A DNA stretch of 64,000 nt from the NCBI GenBank assembly GCA_030435675.1, contig CM059621.1:434001-498000 (forward strand), in the 5' to 3' direction. Shown here piece after piece: positions 21,889-33,359 of this stretch. The translations under genes were made by a program, and so were the position numbers. The stretch's first letter is position 1. Every line of letters begins with the position of its first letter. The notes beneath the pieces are model-generated. The model saw only the letters and a program-made list of their open reading frames with translations, had not been told where the DNA came from and searched no databases. The DNA is from Steinernema hermaphroditum (Eukaryota; Nematoda; Chromadorea; Rhabditida; Steinernematidae).

Positions 21889-24019
21889 CTAAACGTCTTC
21901 GACCTCCTTCTTCAGAGGCTCCAATTCCACAGCGGACGCTTCTACTACCTTGTCGTGAGCTTTGCGGCCCTGAAAGTGCATTGAGTCAACGCCTGTGTTA
22001 TTCCGACTAACCTTGATGAGATAGAAACAGTACGACAAGAAGCCGCTGAAGACGAATCCGATGGAAATAAGAATGAGCAGTCCGAACGTTTTCGGATCGG
22101 GCAGGATGATTACCGTAATATCCTTCAGAACGCTGAACAGCTGACACATGGCAGTTTGCACGCCGAAAACGGTGCCTCTTTCCGATTCGGGAATGGCTTC
22201 CTGCATGATCTGGGTGATGGAGAGATCGGCCATCCAGAGACCGAAGCGCGCAAAGGTGATACCGCAGAGGAAGACGAAGACGGAAAGGATCGGGTGACCG
22301 GCGACAGTCATGTTAGACCAGTCGATTCCGACGTAGGGCGCCTCGGTTACCGCGTCGATGGTGGAGTTGATGGTGGCGACCGTCGCTTGCGGTGAGGTTA
22401 CGGTAAAAGCACTTTGAAACGTGCTCCACCAGCTCTGAAAATACAGCAGATGCACCTTTTTCAATGGTAGTTCTAAACAGATTTCCCATGGGTATCCCCA
22501 AGCTATTAACGAGAAATACTATGAAGACAGTTTAGCATGAGCTTCCATCTTCCTCGAGCTCGTACACTCTAATCCTCATCCCCCTTTATGTCAAACGAAC
22601 CTGAAACGTCAGCGAGTTGAAATACTCCATTGGGCTGAAGGGACTTCCAGCCAGGAATACTGACACAACGCAGAGGTAGAGGAACACTTGTTGGCACTAA
22701 AAATTTCATTAGACATGATCCCAAAATGGTCGCCTACCACAAGACCAAGGAATCCTGTCTTTTTCAGTCCGATATTCCTCTCCAAGAACGGATAGGAGAA
22801 GGCTCCAGCCAGACCGAAGATCGATCCAGCAGCGCGAAATATGCCAAGACAGTCCTCAGTAAGACCTTGTGATTTACCATACCCAACAGCGAGCTAAAAG
22901 GATCGTTTGAAAAATTGAAAACCCGGCCGGTGCTTACGCCATCGAATCCAAGAACGGTCATGTAGAGGAGAGCCAGACCAAAAGCGGCTGGGAACACAGA
23001 TTGTCTCCCGTACGCTTTGAGCATATTGCAGGCTCCTTTAGTGCTCTTCCTTGGGGTCTCACTCTTCGTAGGGTCTTCTAAGAGATTCAGTTTGATGGTC
23101 ACTATGGAAGCGCAACTTATACCTAGAAGCCTTTCCCTAACAGCTAACTCCTTGACATTACAGTACACCCTCTTGAGCAGATAAGCTTCGGCCAGCCAAG
23201 AGATAAGATTCCAAACGACGAAAAGGAGGCAGGCGGAACGGTGGTCCATGAGAAGCATAATGTAGCCGGTAACCAATGGAGCGATGACCGAAGAAAGTTG
23301 ATCGATGGTGGTCATGGTAGCGTTGCGAGCTGAAAATCGCTCGTTTCTATTGGGACCGAGTTGGGTAACCCACTAGAAAGAGTATGTCCTTCCTCACGCT
23401 TCGCCATTACTACGATCCAGTCCTTCGTGAATGCCAGCTTCTCTCCGTCGGAAGCACATTTTGATAGCGCGCAGAAGATGATAGAAAGGGTGAGGAAACA
23501 GCCGTAGACAACCGACATCGAGTGCAGGGTCAGGCATACGGCCAGAAGGCCGGCGGAGATCGCTACGCTGAGGTTGTTGACTGCTAGCACTGTTAGAGCT
23601 CCTGGAAATCGGTCATTGATGTGGATTGAACCCAAACTGGCATCGAGTTCGGGGTCCGGAGTTGAAAAACAGACGTGGACAGTAAGTGTTTGGGGATGGG
23701 GTGCCAGTGGGACCGTCTTTTTGTCCCGTGTTCATATGCTTTGCCCTACCAGGGTATCCACCGTTCAATTGGGACATCCTTCGGGTATCTTTCATTTACC
23801 TCTTTTCCGATTATGTCGATCAAGCCAATTGCCCACATAGGTGCTGAGCAGCATGGAGCTGACGCTCTCTACGAACTGATTGATGCCGACAAGGCGAATT
23901 CCGCCCAGATACTCGAGCACGAAGATGATGGCAAACGTCCATAGCCGATCGCCGACGGTTGAGATCGAGTAGGCCAAGTAGAGCGATGGGAATGACGTCG
24001 TTCGACTGAAAAAGACCAT
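21889..24019 (-). CDS. Ferroportin (SLC40A1-type iron exporter)
   Basis: Six exons on the minus strand (23800-24019, 23398-23601, 22938-23329, 22738-22893, 22601-22696, 21889-22434) keep phase throughout and give 537 residues, close to the 571 of human ferroportin. Family landmarks in order are SISTVGDRLWTFA (Asp24 aligns with the iron-binding Asp39 of human), KDWIVVMA, NATMTTIDQLSSVIAPL, LLYMTVLGFDG, RFGLWMADLSITQIMQE, IPESERGTVFGVQ and PDPKTFGLLILISI. It exports ferrous iron across the plasma membrane by alternating access in a 12-helix major-facilitator fold. The human hepcidin-binding Cys326 position is Gly272 here, so hepcidin control is not expected. A TTTTTCAG at 24006-24013 could instead be an acceptor for an extra upstream exon, so the start is uncertain. 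Confidence 0.85.
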
Positions 24020-25132
24020 CGATGAGCGCCAACACTGGCAGAGGCGCAGAGTAGTGATCGTTCAAAGTTGAGAGACAGGATTGCCGTTTTAATCCTCTTA
24101 GCGGCGTCTTCCCGTGCATGGAAGCACGTAAGGGTGTCACTGATAAGAGGGCTAGCTGGGGGCGAGCGCTCCGTTTCACTTTTAATGCAAACAGAGACAT
24201 TTTTGTTGGAGGTTTACGACTTTTGACAGGTCGTAAAGTCGATGTTTTTGTATGCACCGCCGGGGAGATGATAAATGGAGCAGGGGTTGCATTTGTCGTG
24301 GTGCGCTGAGACATGCATAATGCAATAGCGACAGCTGCGCATAATGTAATTGCGCGGGCCAGAATTGGCGCCGCCGAATGTTGGTTAATCACTTGTGCGG
24401 GAGCGCTCGCCGTTGGCGGTCGCTCCTATCCTATTTGATGCCACCCAATAAACATCTAAGCCTCCGAATCCTAGACACGACCTAGAGTCACGACACATTT
24501 ACAAAATGAGGAAAAAGCTGTTTTTGAGAGATAAAGAAGCAAAAAAATGTAGTGGCCTATCGAAGTTTGATCGGTAAAACGTCTTTTCCTGCAGGTTACC
24601 TACACGACTATTTATAGAGCAGCTGATTAAGAAAGTCATAGTCAAGTATATTGATTCGCGATGGAAGGACACACGCCGATCGAGCTGAGAACGAACATTT
24701 CATAATTAGCTTCATGTGGAATGGAAGTTTAAACAGTGAAACTCAGTCGAGAGCACTCGAGTTTCCACACAATCGACCTCCAACTCAGACGGGACTGACT
24801 CTCGAAACGATCGTGAAAGAAGAAGGATGCAAATACCGCCGACCGGAATCGAACCCGCGATGGTGGTAGTGATATAAAAGTGCCGCTCAGGAATAGATTT
24901 CAGAAAGCGAATTTATCGCACACATTCCTAAAGACGCCACTGATATTTTTGGGATGTCGTAAAGCGAATGACCTAACAGTTAAATAACAGTCAAACGGCC
25001 TACCAGTTAAATCGCCTAGGGTATAAAACATGCATAAAGGTGACCATCAGAGCTGTACGAGTTTCAAGTTTCGTAGCTTCGAGGCTTTTTTGAGTTTCGA
25101 GATTCGCAAAACCCTGGTGACCATGTGTGCAC

Positions 25133-25396
25133 TAGGGATGCACCGGAACGAAAACCGGAGCGAACCATTATCAGTCAGAAGGTCCGGGGTTCGAATCCAC
25201 CCGCGAGCAAAATTTTTTTTAATACTTTTTCCGTACGTTTTTCCGCATATTTAAATTTTGCTCACGGGAAATCAGACAAAGAAACTGTTTCCAGAATGTT
25301 ATGCCGAGAAAATAAGAAAAGAGAAAACTTTAGCTTGCGGGCGAATTCGAACCCCAGACATTCTGACTGATTCCGGTTCGTTCCGGTGCATCGCTA
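25133..25396. mobile_element. hAT-type MITE with tRNA-B-box-like arms, copy 1
   Basis: 264 bp with terminal inverted repeats TAGGGATGCACCGGAACGA and its complement ending GGTGCATCGCTA. The inverted arms continue for about 80 bases and contain GGTTCGAATCC. Flanks GTGTGCAC (25125-25132) and GTATGCAC (25397-25404) fit an 8-bp target duplication with one change. The end sequence and duplication length fit the hAT superfamily. There is no coding capacity. Confidence 0.75.
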
Positions 25397-27642
25397 GTAT
25401 GCACTGTTCTTAAGTTAAAATACTCCATCAGTACATGACTGTCCGTGAAGTTGGTCTCGCCAGAATCACCCTATCCACCTCCATATCCAAGTACATGTTT
25501 TATGTCTACCCGCAAACCTACATGGAGAGATATTTGATAAAAATGCACTTTATATGTAAACCAGATTTTTGGAAAACTCTTCTGTTTTTGGTTTGGTTGA
25601 AATCAAAGAGCATCCTTATACCACAAATATCAGCCGTTTCTAGAGATTCGAGGCACAAAAAAAGCGCCTTTGTGTGCCATATCAGTGCACCCATGAATCA
25701 ATTATCTCTTCATTCAATACATCTTTGCAATAAGGGTTTTATTGCCATTTTCATCAAGAATACGCTCTAATTCCTTATTTGCTTCCTGCATCAGTAATCG
25801 ATCGGAGTGCTGTCGTCTATGTACACAACTTTAAGCACTACTCTCTATTTTCCACTTCCACTTTCCCTTTCCGTACAAAAAATAAAGAAAACAACGATTT
25901 TCACAATATTTACATTCTGCGAAGAGCAGCAGTGAAATGTGAACCCACCGAGTCATCGCAGCCGCAATTCCCGTTTAGTTCCGTGCAGCGCGAAGATCAC
26001 AAGACGCGCGCCGACAATAGGCCTTCGCTCTCGACACCGACGATCCCTAAACAAGGATAAATCAATTCGGCGACAACCACCGACGCGTCATTAATCATAA
26101 CGAGACGCGCCGACAGAGCGACCGGCGGCGACGGTGGCGAGCAGACACGCCACGAAACAAAGAGCGGCACTGATAAGGGCCGAGGAGTAGCGGCGTGGTC
26201 GGTCCCAAAAGCGGAAAGATAGCGCTGCGTGCTTAACTTTGACCGCGCGCACTCCTGAGTGCAGCCGTCGATCGAACGGCGCCTGACAAGAGCTATACGC
26301 GCGCGGTGAAGTTTGTTTACGAGCTGACAGCCAGCCCGTTGCTGACAGACGAGGATCAATGTTGTTGGATTGGAAATAACAGCTCAGGTGTTTATCGATT
26401 TCGATGGTGAAAGAGACTAATTGGGACTCGCGATTAGACTCCTTTTGTTTGGTCCCAATTCGGACGCGGACTTTGGATTTCGGACTCGATCGGCATTGGG
26501 AGTCTATTCTTCGATTTGCATTATTATTTTGAAATATCAGATGTTCTTTGAAGTCTTAAAACCTACTAGTTAGAACCAGATAACCACGTGCCTGCCAGGA
26601 ACCAATAACCAGATTCGGGTCCATCTCTAGTGACAGGTAACATCGAAAAAGAATAACCTGAAATTTAGGGCTCTTTTATGCGACTAATGAAATGAAATGC
26701 TAAGCGGAATGCTACCAGATATCGATTTTATAATACATTCAGATATGTTGATATGAGACTTTACTGAAATGTGTTTTTCGCATGTCAAAGGGTACAAAAA
26801 TTACTTGGTTGTTCTCGCCCGAGTCCAAGACCTCGAAGTCCTCAGAGACTCCCAAGTCGATTGGACTAGTCGAGCTCGAGGGCAATGAACCCAGTGCTAT
26901 TATCATTGCTGTCAGAAATAACGTATAACATCTTATCGTAGAAGCGTGAAAGTGGGACTAATCTAAATGGTGGTGTTGCTGAGTCAAAACGGGTCACAAT
27001 AACAGCACATGTGTTTATTGATGGCTCCAGCCGCCGGGAAGTATGGTTTAGGTCCTTGTTTTTTCGATGCAGATGGTTACAGACCGATCGATGAGAACGC
27101 GGGTGCTAAGCAAAATCAAAATAGCGGTCAATTATTAAAAACGTCCCTAATAACTGTGACTCAAATGAACAGTGAGATCACAATGGCGTAGGCTAAACGG
27201 AAATTTTGTATGCTTCCTAACGAATTTCCCAAAACCACTTGCGTACATATGACATACTACAAAATTCAGTGAACATGCAGCGAACGAAACCCGTGAGAAA
27301 GGAGCAGAATACGTGAGAAAACACACGAAATCTCCCGTTCTAAACTCCCACAAATCAGCATTTGCACCGAAAACGCTTTTGTCATAACAAATCAGCATGG
27401 CTAGAGTTATGCGCAGACGTAACAAGATATCAACTATCATATGAGGCGGTGAGGCCGATTTTCGATAATGTAGAAATGCCAAATACGTGCGTTAAATGCT
27501 CAAAGAGGGTTAAATTCTACAGGAGTCAGCACTGTGATGACTGGTCGCCGTATTTTCGTTATATTTCTTCAAGATTAGGATTCAGAATAGACATTCAATA
27601 AATGGTTGGGTTATATTCACCTGAGTTTACGAGTTTACGAGT

Positions 27643-28040
27643 TTATTTCCCGTATCTAAGGCTTACGCCTTGCGAGACGTCATATATATGCACAAGAAAC
27701 ACATTGTCACTCCGTAGTCGCCGGTTTTCTTCTGGCTTCGGCACATCAGAGTAGAACACAGCGATCCCATCAGTGTGCGCGGGGATCAGAAATGCGAAGA
27801 GCTGATTCCGATGACGGTGGAGCACAGTGGATCTGTCTTCAACTCGGGTGGCGGCGCGGACGTCGGAGTTGAAGAGCTTCTTCGGCAATTTCTGCGGAAA
27901 ACACGCGAAGAACGGCATCCGGATGAAACGCGTCGGTGGAGCACAACGGACGAACCGGGAACCATCGGGGCAGCTGGCTGCGCGGACTTTCAGCGAGACT
28001 TCGACTTCTTTGGCGGCGCGGGTGGAGTCGGGCGGCAGTG
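27643..28040 (-). CDS. Possible terminal exon of an unknown gene
   Basis: From an acceptor-like AGCTAG near 28040 the minus strand is open for about 130 codons to a stop at 27643. It reads STRAAKEVEVSLKVRAASC early and ends VSQGVSLRYGK. Composition is protein-like with balanced charges, but I could not find a convincing upstream exon. The opposite strand is also partly open. Treat as tentative. Confidence 0.25.
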
Positions 28041-29612
28041 ACTAGCTTCTTGGCAAGACGGTGGAACTACGGCTCCCTGGTGTTCCAGGCCTTCTGGGAG
28101 CCGGAAGCGATCATTGCACCAACAACGACGGCCGAGAACGACCGCTCACTCAACTCATTCGGCTCAGATAGCCTCAGAGAGAGAGAGCGAGTGGACGACC
28201 CGACCGATCGCTGGGGACACAAATGAAAACGATATTCACCTGAAGAAGAAGAATTCCAAAATCTCAAATGGATTCTCTTTTGATCTTCCGCGTTCATGTT
28301 CACCATCGATCAACGTTCCAAGAAGAACAATATGCATCATAAGGAATGAACATCGCCATCTAAAACTTCAAAATTTCATCGGTCCATGTTCATCAAGAAC
28401 ATTGAAAATTTATCAAAAAATCACAACTCATTCAACGTCAGTGATCCGAAACAAGTCCGGACTCAGATCTCACGTTTGGCTTTTTCTCTGGAAGGAGGGA
28501 TTTAAAAAAGAGCAATGGCGAAATACCGTAGTTAATGAGCTTTCAGAGCACAAACCAGGGAGTACTGCGCAACCATCATGGTGAGTATGAGCGAGCCGTT
28601 ATTCGAGGAACGAGTTGTTGATGATCGTTCTGGCTCATTCGACACGGCAAACACTTCTGGACAATCGTCGTCCGTTCGTTAAATCAGGCGAAAACACCAA
28701 AAAAGAACGCCTTATTATGATTTTGAGCATATCCCGTTGAAAACTCACTGACGCATGAAAAGCGCGCGCCAAATTTTTCGCGGTGGGAACCCACTCCTTT
28801 TTGCGAGAGATTTTCGAACGATACAGCGCCAAAAACCACGTAATTAGCGTCGCGAAAATGCGCACAACACAGATCGCGAAGTCGAAAGGCGCGAGTTTAT
28901 TTGTTTGTTCGCAATCGAATTCATATGGGATGACGTCGAAAGCGCCGCAGTCAGCTGCAGCGCCGGAGATAGCTCTCTGTCCGATCGATTGCCAAGGACA
29001 AGAGCCGCTTGAGGAGTTGCACAAGTTCGGAAAGAGGCACGCGCTTGCTTTACACTTTGGACGACGCGACCCAGAAGCTCATTTATCAGCACGGACGGCT
29101 GTGGGTCGTCGGACTTTTCGCGAAAAAAGAGCGCCTGATAAGAAGTGCAGCAGTGGGTGGGAACAGACGGAAAGCATTTGGGAGGGAAGTGAGTAGAAAG
29201 GGAAGTGAAAAAACTAAAGTCACCGTGAATGGCTATGGATGAATAATTGTGGTTAACGGATTGACTCATTGATGGTCATTGGATCGCGGGCACACTGGAG
29301 CGTGGATTTTTCTGACTTCAAAGGAATTACTAACACCGAAGACCGTACAGCACGAAAAACTCGTTTGGTATGTAAATTTGTTCAGTGAGTCACTATTGCT
29401 CTATATTTCGGAATTTGGCTCTTTGCAAAACGCCAAAAAAATGGAGAATTTGGGGCACATGGGATCAACACTGTTCACTGTCCCACACCCTCAAATCGTG
29501 GTTATGTCCCCGGAAACAAACTAAGGTGCACAAATACAGAAAAAAGTTTTGTACAACACAAGACAACAATAATATAGTCGAAGGAAGAAGAACAGTTAAA
29601 ATTCACGCCTGC

Positions 29613-31109
29613 CTACAACATCAAGTACCAATACTTGTCCAGAATGTCGGCCAGCTCGTCATAAGCGTCCGAATTCACCCTTCGCAGCTCCGGATTGGCC
29701 CAAATGTTCCTAACGGCTCCCAGCAGAGTGCGATCGTCCATCACTCCTTCGGCGCTACGTCGATTTTTGGAGCAGGCACTTGCCGTGTCGTAGTCGTTAC
29801 ATTCACTCGAAGAGCTGGACTTGTCCCAGAATAGAGGAGGAGGTACGGCAACTTGTGAACTGGAGCCGAAGTCCCATTCTTCAGAAGATGAGAGTGACTG
29901 CGACGAAGATACTTCATTGTACGAACTATGGGAACTGGCTGGAACTGCTGACTCTTCAACGTCCCAAGTGTGCACTGCAGCTTCTCCATCGCATGGTGCA
30001 TAGCTGTCGTCTTGGGACGGTGGATCAGAGAAGTCGATCAGGTTCGCACTCTCTTGCTTGCAAGGCTCATCGTAGAGCTGGATCAGGTTCGCACTCTCTT
30101 TTTTGGGAGGCTCATCGTAGAGGTTGATCAGGTTCGCACTTTCTTGTTTGGGAGGCTCATCGTAGAGGTTGATCAGGTTCGCACTTTCTTGTTTGGGAGG
30201 CTCATCGCAGAGGTCGATCAGGTTCGCGCTATGCTGCTCTGGAGGGGCGAGCTTCACACAGCGTCCGAAATAGTGGCGGTTTTCACTAGGGGATTCGCGT
30301 CTTTCTTCTTCACGCATCGCGTCGACGACGACGTAAGGCGCCATCAGAATGGAAGTGCTCTCCGTGCTGGGTTCCACGGGCATGTTGACTTCCTCCTTCT
30401 GCCAAGGCTGCAAATGTACCGATATGAGCAAATCTCTCGTGTGGTCTGGCTACCATCCTAGCCTTCAGATCCGCGTCAGTCGCATTGATTTCGGTGGACA
30501 CTTCGAACACCATCCACACGGTGCGGTAACTGTCATGCACCCGCAGGAAAAAGTCCTTCTCCAAAACACTGAAACGAGCATCTTTACCATCTTGTCATCA
30601 GTCACATTGATCTCACCAGCAGTACAGCGCCGCAATGGGAGTGTCCCGCAGTTTCCTGAGCGTGTCCCGCGTTTCTAGAGAACAGATCGCCCAACCGATC
30701 TTCGGATTGAACGCACACCCCCTCTTCTTGTGCTCCACCGCGTACTCCGTCGGCGCCGTTCTGGCGCTGCACTTGATCTGCAAAACGTTGATCACTATAA
30801 TGTTTCCAAAACACACAACAAACAGTGATCGCTCGACCCTCGAAGAGTTTTGTTTCGTACAATTCCAAAACCGCTTCGGAGTAGGAGACGACTTCGCCTC
30901 TCTCATTGATCTTCACGGTGATCCAGGCGCCAGGCTGAAGATGCGAGCATTTTAGAGACAAGAAGGAACGAACCCACCTGGATGTCGGTGTTTTCCACGA
31001 GGTTCACCCGCATGAGTTCGTGCTTCTCCATTGCCCAGCACAGGAAAGTGCCGGAACTGGCCTCCATTCGGAGCACCACAGCGGGCACTGACTTCAATAT
31101 CTCCGTCAT
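29613..31109 (-). CDS. Unknown 437-residue protein with internal 15-residue repeats
   Basis: Five exons (30978-31109, 30824-30934, 30617-30777, 30454-30568, 29613-30407), with introns of 43-48 bases and consistent phases, give 437 residues. The N-terminal 170 residues look like a compact beta-rich domain (PGAWITVKINERGE, NPKIGWAICSLETRDTLRKL, KDFFLRVHDSYRTVW). After it come about 4.5 copies of a 15-residue repeat of the type KQESANLINLYDEPP (residues about 215-285), then an acidic, serine-rich low-complexity region. A conserved-looking helix, DAYDELADILDKYW, ends the protein. I do not recognise the family. It is transcribed away from the gene starting at 31424, so a shared promoter region of about 300 bases is likely. 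The ATG at 31109 is the first in the exon; an upstream non-coding or coding exon is possible. Confidence 0.6.
30036..30240 (-). repeat. 45-bp coding tandem repeat, about 4.5 copies
   Basis: The unit begins GATCAGGTTCGCACT and contains GAGGCTCATCG on the plus strand. Two central units are almost identical and the outer ones diverged. It encodes the 15-residue ESANLI-type repeats of the minus-strand gene at 29613-31109 and keeps frame. Confidence 0.85.
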
Positions 31110-31423
31110 CACCTGGAAAAACGAGCTTCACTGTAGCATACGGCGCTGGGAAGTGCGAAGCATGGGATGACCAGTGGCCATTGGCTGAACGGTCCATAGC
31201 AAACAAACAAAAAACACAAAAAACCAAAGTCGAAAGAAGAACATGAGAAACTTGTATCACATCGATACGTCCCGTACAGAAATTGTATCATTTTGAAATT
31301 GTAGACGTCTACAAAGGGGTTGAGTATCATTTAGACGCTCTAGACAGACAACATTTGCAAAAGGCCCTTGCAGAGCACGATCACCTCATTTCGACCGATT
31401 CGCACCATCGCGAGCAGTTGGAG

Positions 31424-32782
31424 ATGAGTGACCGCTCTCCCTCGACGTCATCTGCTGGAACTCTCCGCGCGGCTGCACCTGGCGGGCAGATCCCTGCCTT
31501 CTTTCCCCCGCCGTCGTACGCCTACAACCCTTATATGCCCAGTCCGTTCGGCTACATGCCGCCTCCAGCGTGGCCATTCCACGCTCCGCACTTTCCGGCG
31601 CCGTACGGCCCTTTCCCGGTCGCCGTTCCGCCAACTGACTACATGAACACGCCGAACCCACCTTTCTACGTGAACGCCACGGGCTCAAGCGTAAGTTAAG
31701 TGCTTTGAACTGTGTGAAAGAGTTTGTGTTTTAGACCCAAGTCGTCGGCTCGCTCTCCGGTCAGATTCCAGCGTTTTTCCCGCCGGTGCCGACACTTCCA
31801 CAGCTCTCTTCTTCGCAAGGCACGTTCTGAGTTGAAGACGAGTGATGACTGTTTATTTTCAGTTGCCAGCTGTTATGGCGACTCCTATGATCAGTCGTCT
31901 CCAGCAACTCCAGGGTCCAAGAATAAACGCGGCCATAAGCGGAGAAAGAAGTCGCCTGCTGATGGCACTCCGAAAGAGAAGAAAGGCAGGAAGAAGAAGG
32001 AGGAGTCCGTTGACCGCAAGAGCTCAAGTATCACTTATGATCTGGAGAATTGCTTTCTGACATTTGGTCATTTTCAGCTGGTTCTTCGCGGCAGAGCAAT
32101 ACGTCATCGTCAAACGTGACCGGAGACGTCTCCAACAGCGCTACGCCTAAGAAGAGACAGTTCGTAAAGCACGAAATGTTCATTTCGGTACCCAACCTCC
32201 CATTCGAACCTCCACTTGACATTGTATGTTTAGAAAGGCACGTTTGTGTTCCGCTTGGCAGACTACGGCACCAGCAGAGACAACGCGATTTGGTGTGTGG
32301 ACAACTACCGCTTGATCACCAAGTAAGCTGATCTGTTTATGCCAAATAACAAGTGGTTTAAATTTAGATATGAGCACGTCTACTCCAAGCCGGAAAAGGG
32401 CACGGCTGTCTTCTCGCCAACGAATCGTTTCGCTGGTTGGGTCAGCACGGAACCTGAGAGTTACCACGTGTTCTCGGATGTCGTACGCCTCGAGAACGGT
32501 CTTGTGGAGGTGCAAGTCCCACCGGAAAGGGAACTGAAGGAGCGACATCTGTTGATGCTGGAACATCTCGCAAATCTGTCGGCCAACGAAGAGAACGACG
32601 AAATGAGCGGTATCAAGGTGGAACCACTGGACTACAGCTACGAAATGCGCGCATTCGAAGAAATCCCGAGTGAGCGCGCCATAGTCAAAACGGAAGGCGA
32701 AGAGCCAGGGACGGGATCATTTGATGAAGAGTCCGCCGATAATCGGTCTCCGGTCCAAGAGAAATTGAAGGACCCGTACTAA
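31424..32782 (+). CDS. Unknown nuclear-type protein with proline-rich N-terminus
   Basis: Six exons (31424-31690, 31735-31819, 31863-32027, 32078-32187, 32234-32322, 32368-32782) give 376 residues. The N-terminus is rich in Pro, Tyr and Phe (FFPPPSYAYNPYMPSPFGYM). It is followed by a basic stretch (NKRGHKRRKKSPADGTPKEK, likely nuclear localisation) and a folded part (GTFVFRLADYGTSRDNAIWC, then RFAGWV). The C-terminus is acidic, with PERELKERHLLMLEHLANL and VKTE/IKVE motifs that fit SUMO sites. Exon 2 appears to use a GC donor (CAAG/gcacgt). The folded part recalls chromatin- or transcription-associated nematode proteins, but I cannot name the family. Divergent to the gene at 29613-31109. Confidence 0.65.
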
Positions 32783-33359
32783 CCGCCCTATCAACTGCAG
32801 TCAATACGTCTATTTACCTGTTGTATTAATTATATTTGGTCTATATAAATATTCGTTTAGCAAGTGGTGCCATTTCCACAGGGGCCCGACCGACTTTCAC
32901 TCCAGTTTCGTACCGAATTATAACGCAGATGAAGCGTGTCTAGTAGACACTTTCTGCAAAACAGGAGCAGAACCTCTTGCTGTCTCTTTCAGTCATTTAT
33001 CCTCTCGAGCAAAAGGCGGTCGAAAGGCGAAGTTCTCCGCATTCGTCCTTTCTGTGGCGATCGGCGCTCTGAACATTATGTAAGTTCTTGAGTTCTTCGA
33101 TTTCGACTCATCAGACAACTCAGTACTTCAGGTTCAGAGAAAGAGAAGAAGAAGGGTCCAAGAGGAAAACACAGCTCAACCACGCACAAGGAGCTTCCAA
33201 CTCCAAGGTCGCCAGGCGAGAGTTAAAAGAGAAAGGTTTACCTTTGCCTCAAAATAAAGCAATGCTGTTTGCAGAGCCCGCTTAGGCATTGCTTATTCCA
33301 CATATAAGACGCAAAGATCCACTTATCTTCACAAATTAAGTTATTTGACCACCTGCAAA
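32783..33359. other. Intergenic, left border of the three-gene cassette
   Basis: The 3' UTR of the upstream gene, an exon-like lysine-rich fragment around 33130-33230 that I could not attach to a gene, and the promoter of the eIF4G-like gene (GGCATTGCTT at about 33286, TATAAG at about 33303). Confidence 0.45.
33286..33308 (+). promoter_or_regulatory. GGCATTGC element plus TATA-like box before the eIF4G-like gene
   Basis: GGCATTGCTT followed about 10 bases later by ATATAAG, some 50-70 bases before the ATG at 33360. The same arrangement precedes the acidic genes at 36084, 39885 and 61567. Confidence 0.5.

Larger units (their letters stand above)
24020..29612. other. 5.6-kb gene-poor region
   Basis: I see one hAT-type MITE (25133-25396), scattered GAGTCCGA repeats (26440-26500 and 26820-26880) and one possible terminal exon (27643-28040). 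The GC-rich block at 26000-26360 has open frames on both strands but no splice logic. No complete gene is supported. Confidence 0.45.

Noticed and set aside
23820..24392. 190-codon frame overlapping the start of ferroportin
   Set aside because: It is in another frame from the conserved STVGDR region, and the upstream part has no family resemblance.
28114..29269. Several open frames on both strands
   Set aside because: Arg/Ser-rich frames from a GC-rich non-coding stretch, with no consistent exon chain.
32050..32331. Alternative reading that continues from FEPPLDI without splicing
   Set aside because: A 46-base intron (gtaccc...tttag) restores the GTFVFRLADYG frame, which continues through the next exon; the unspliced reading stops soon after.
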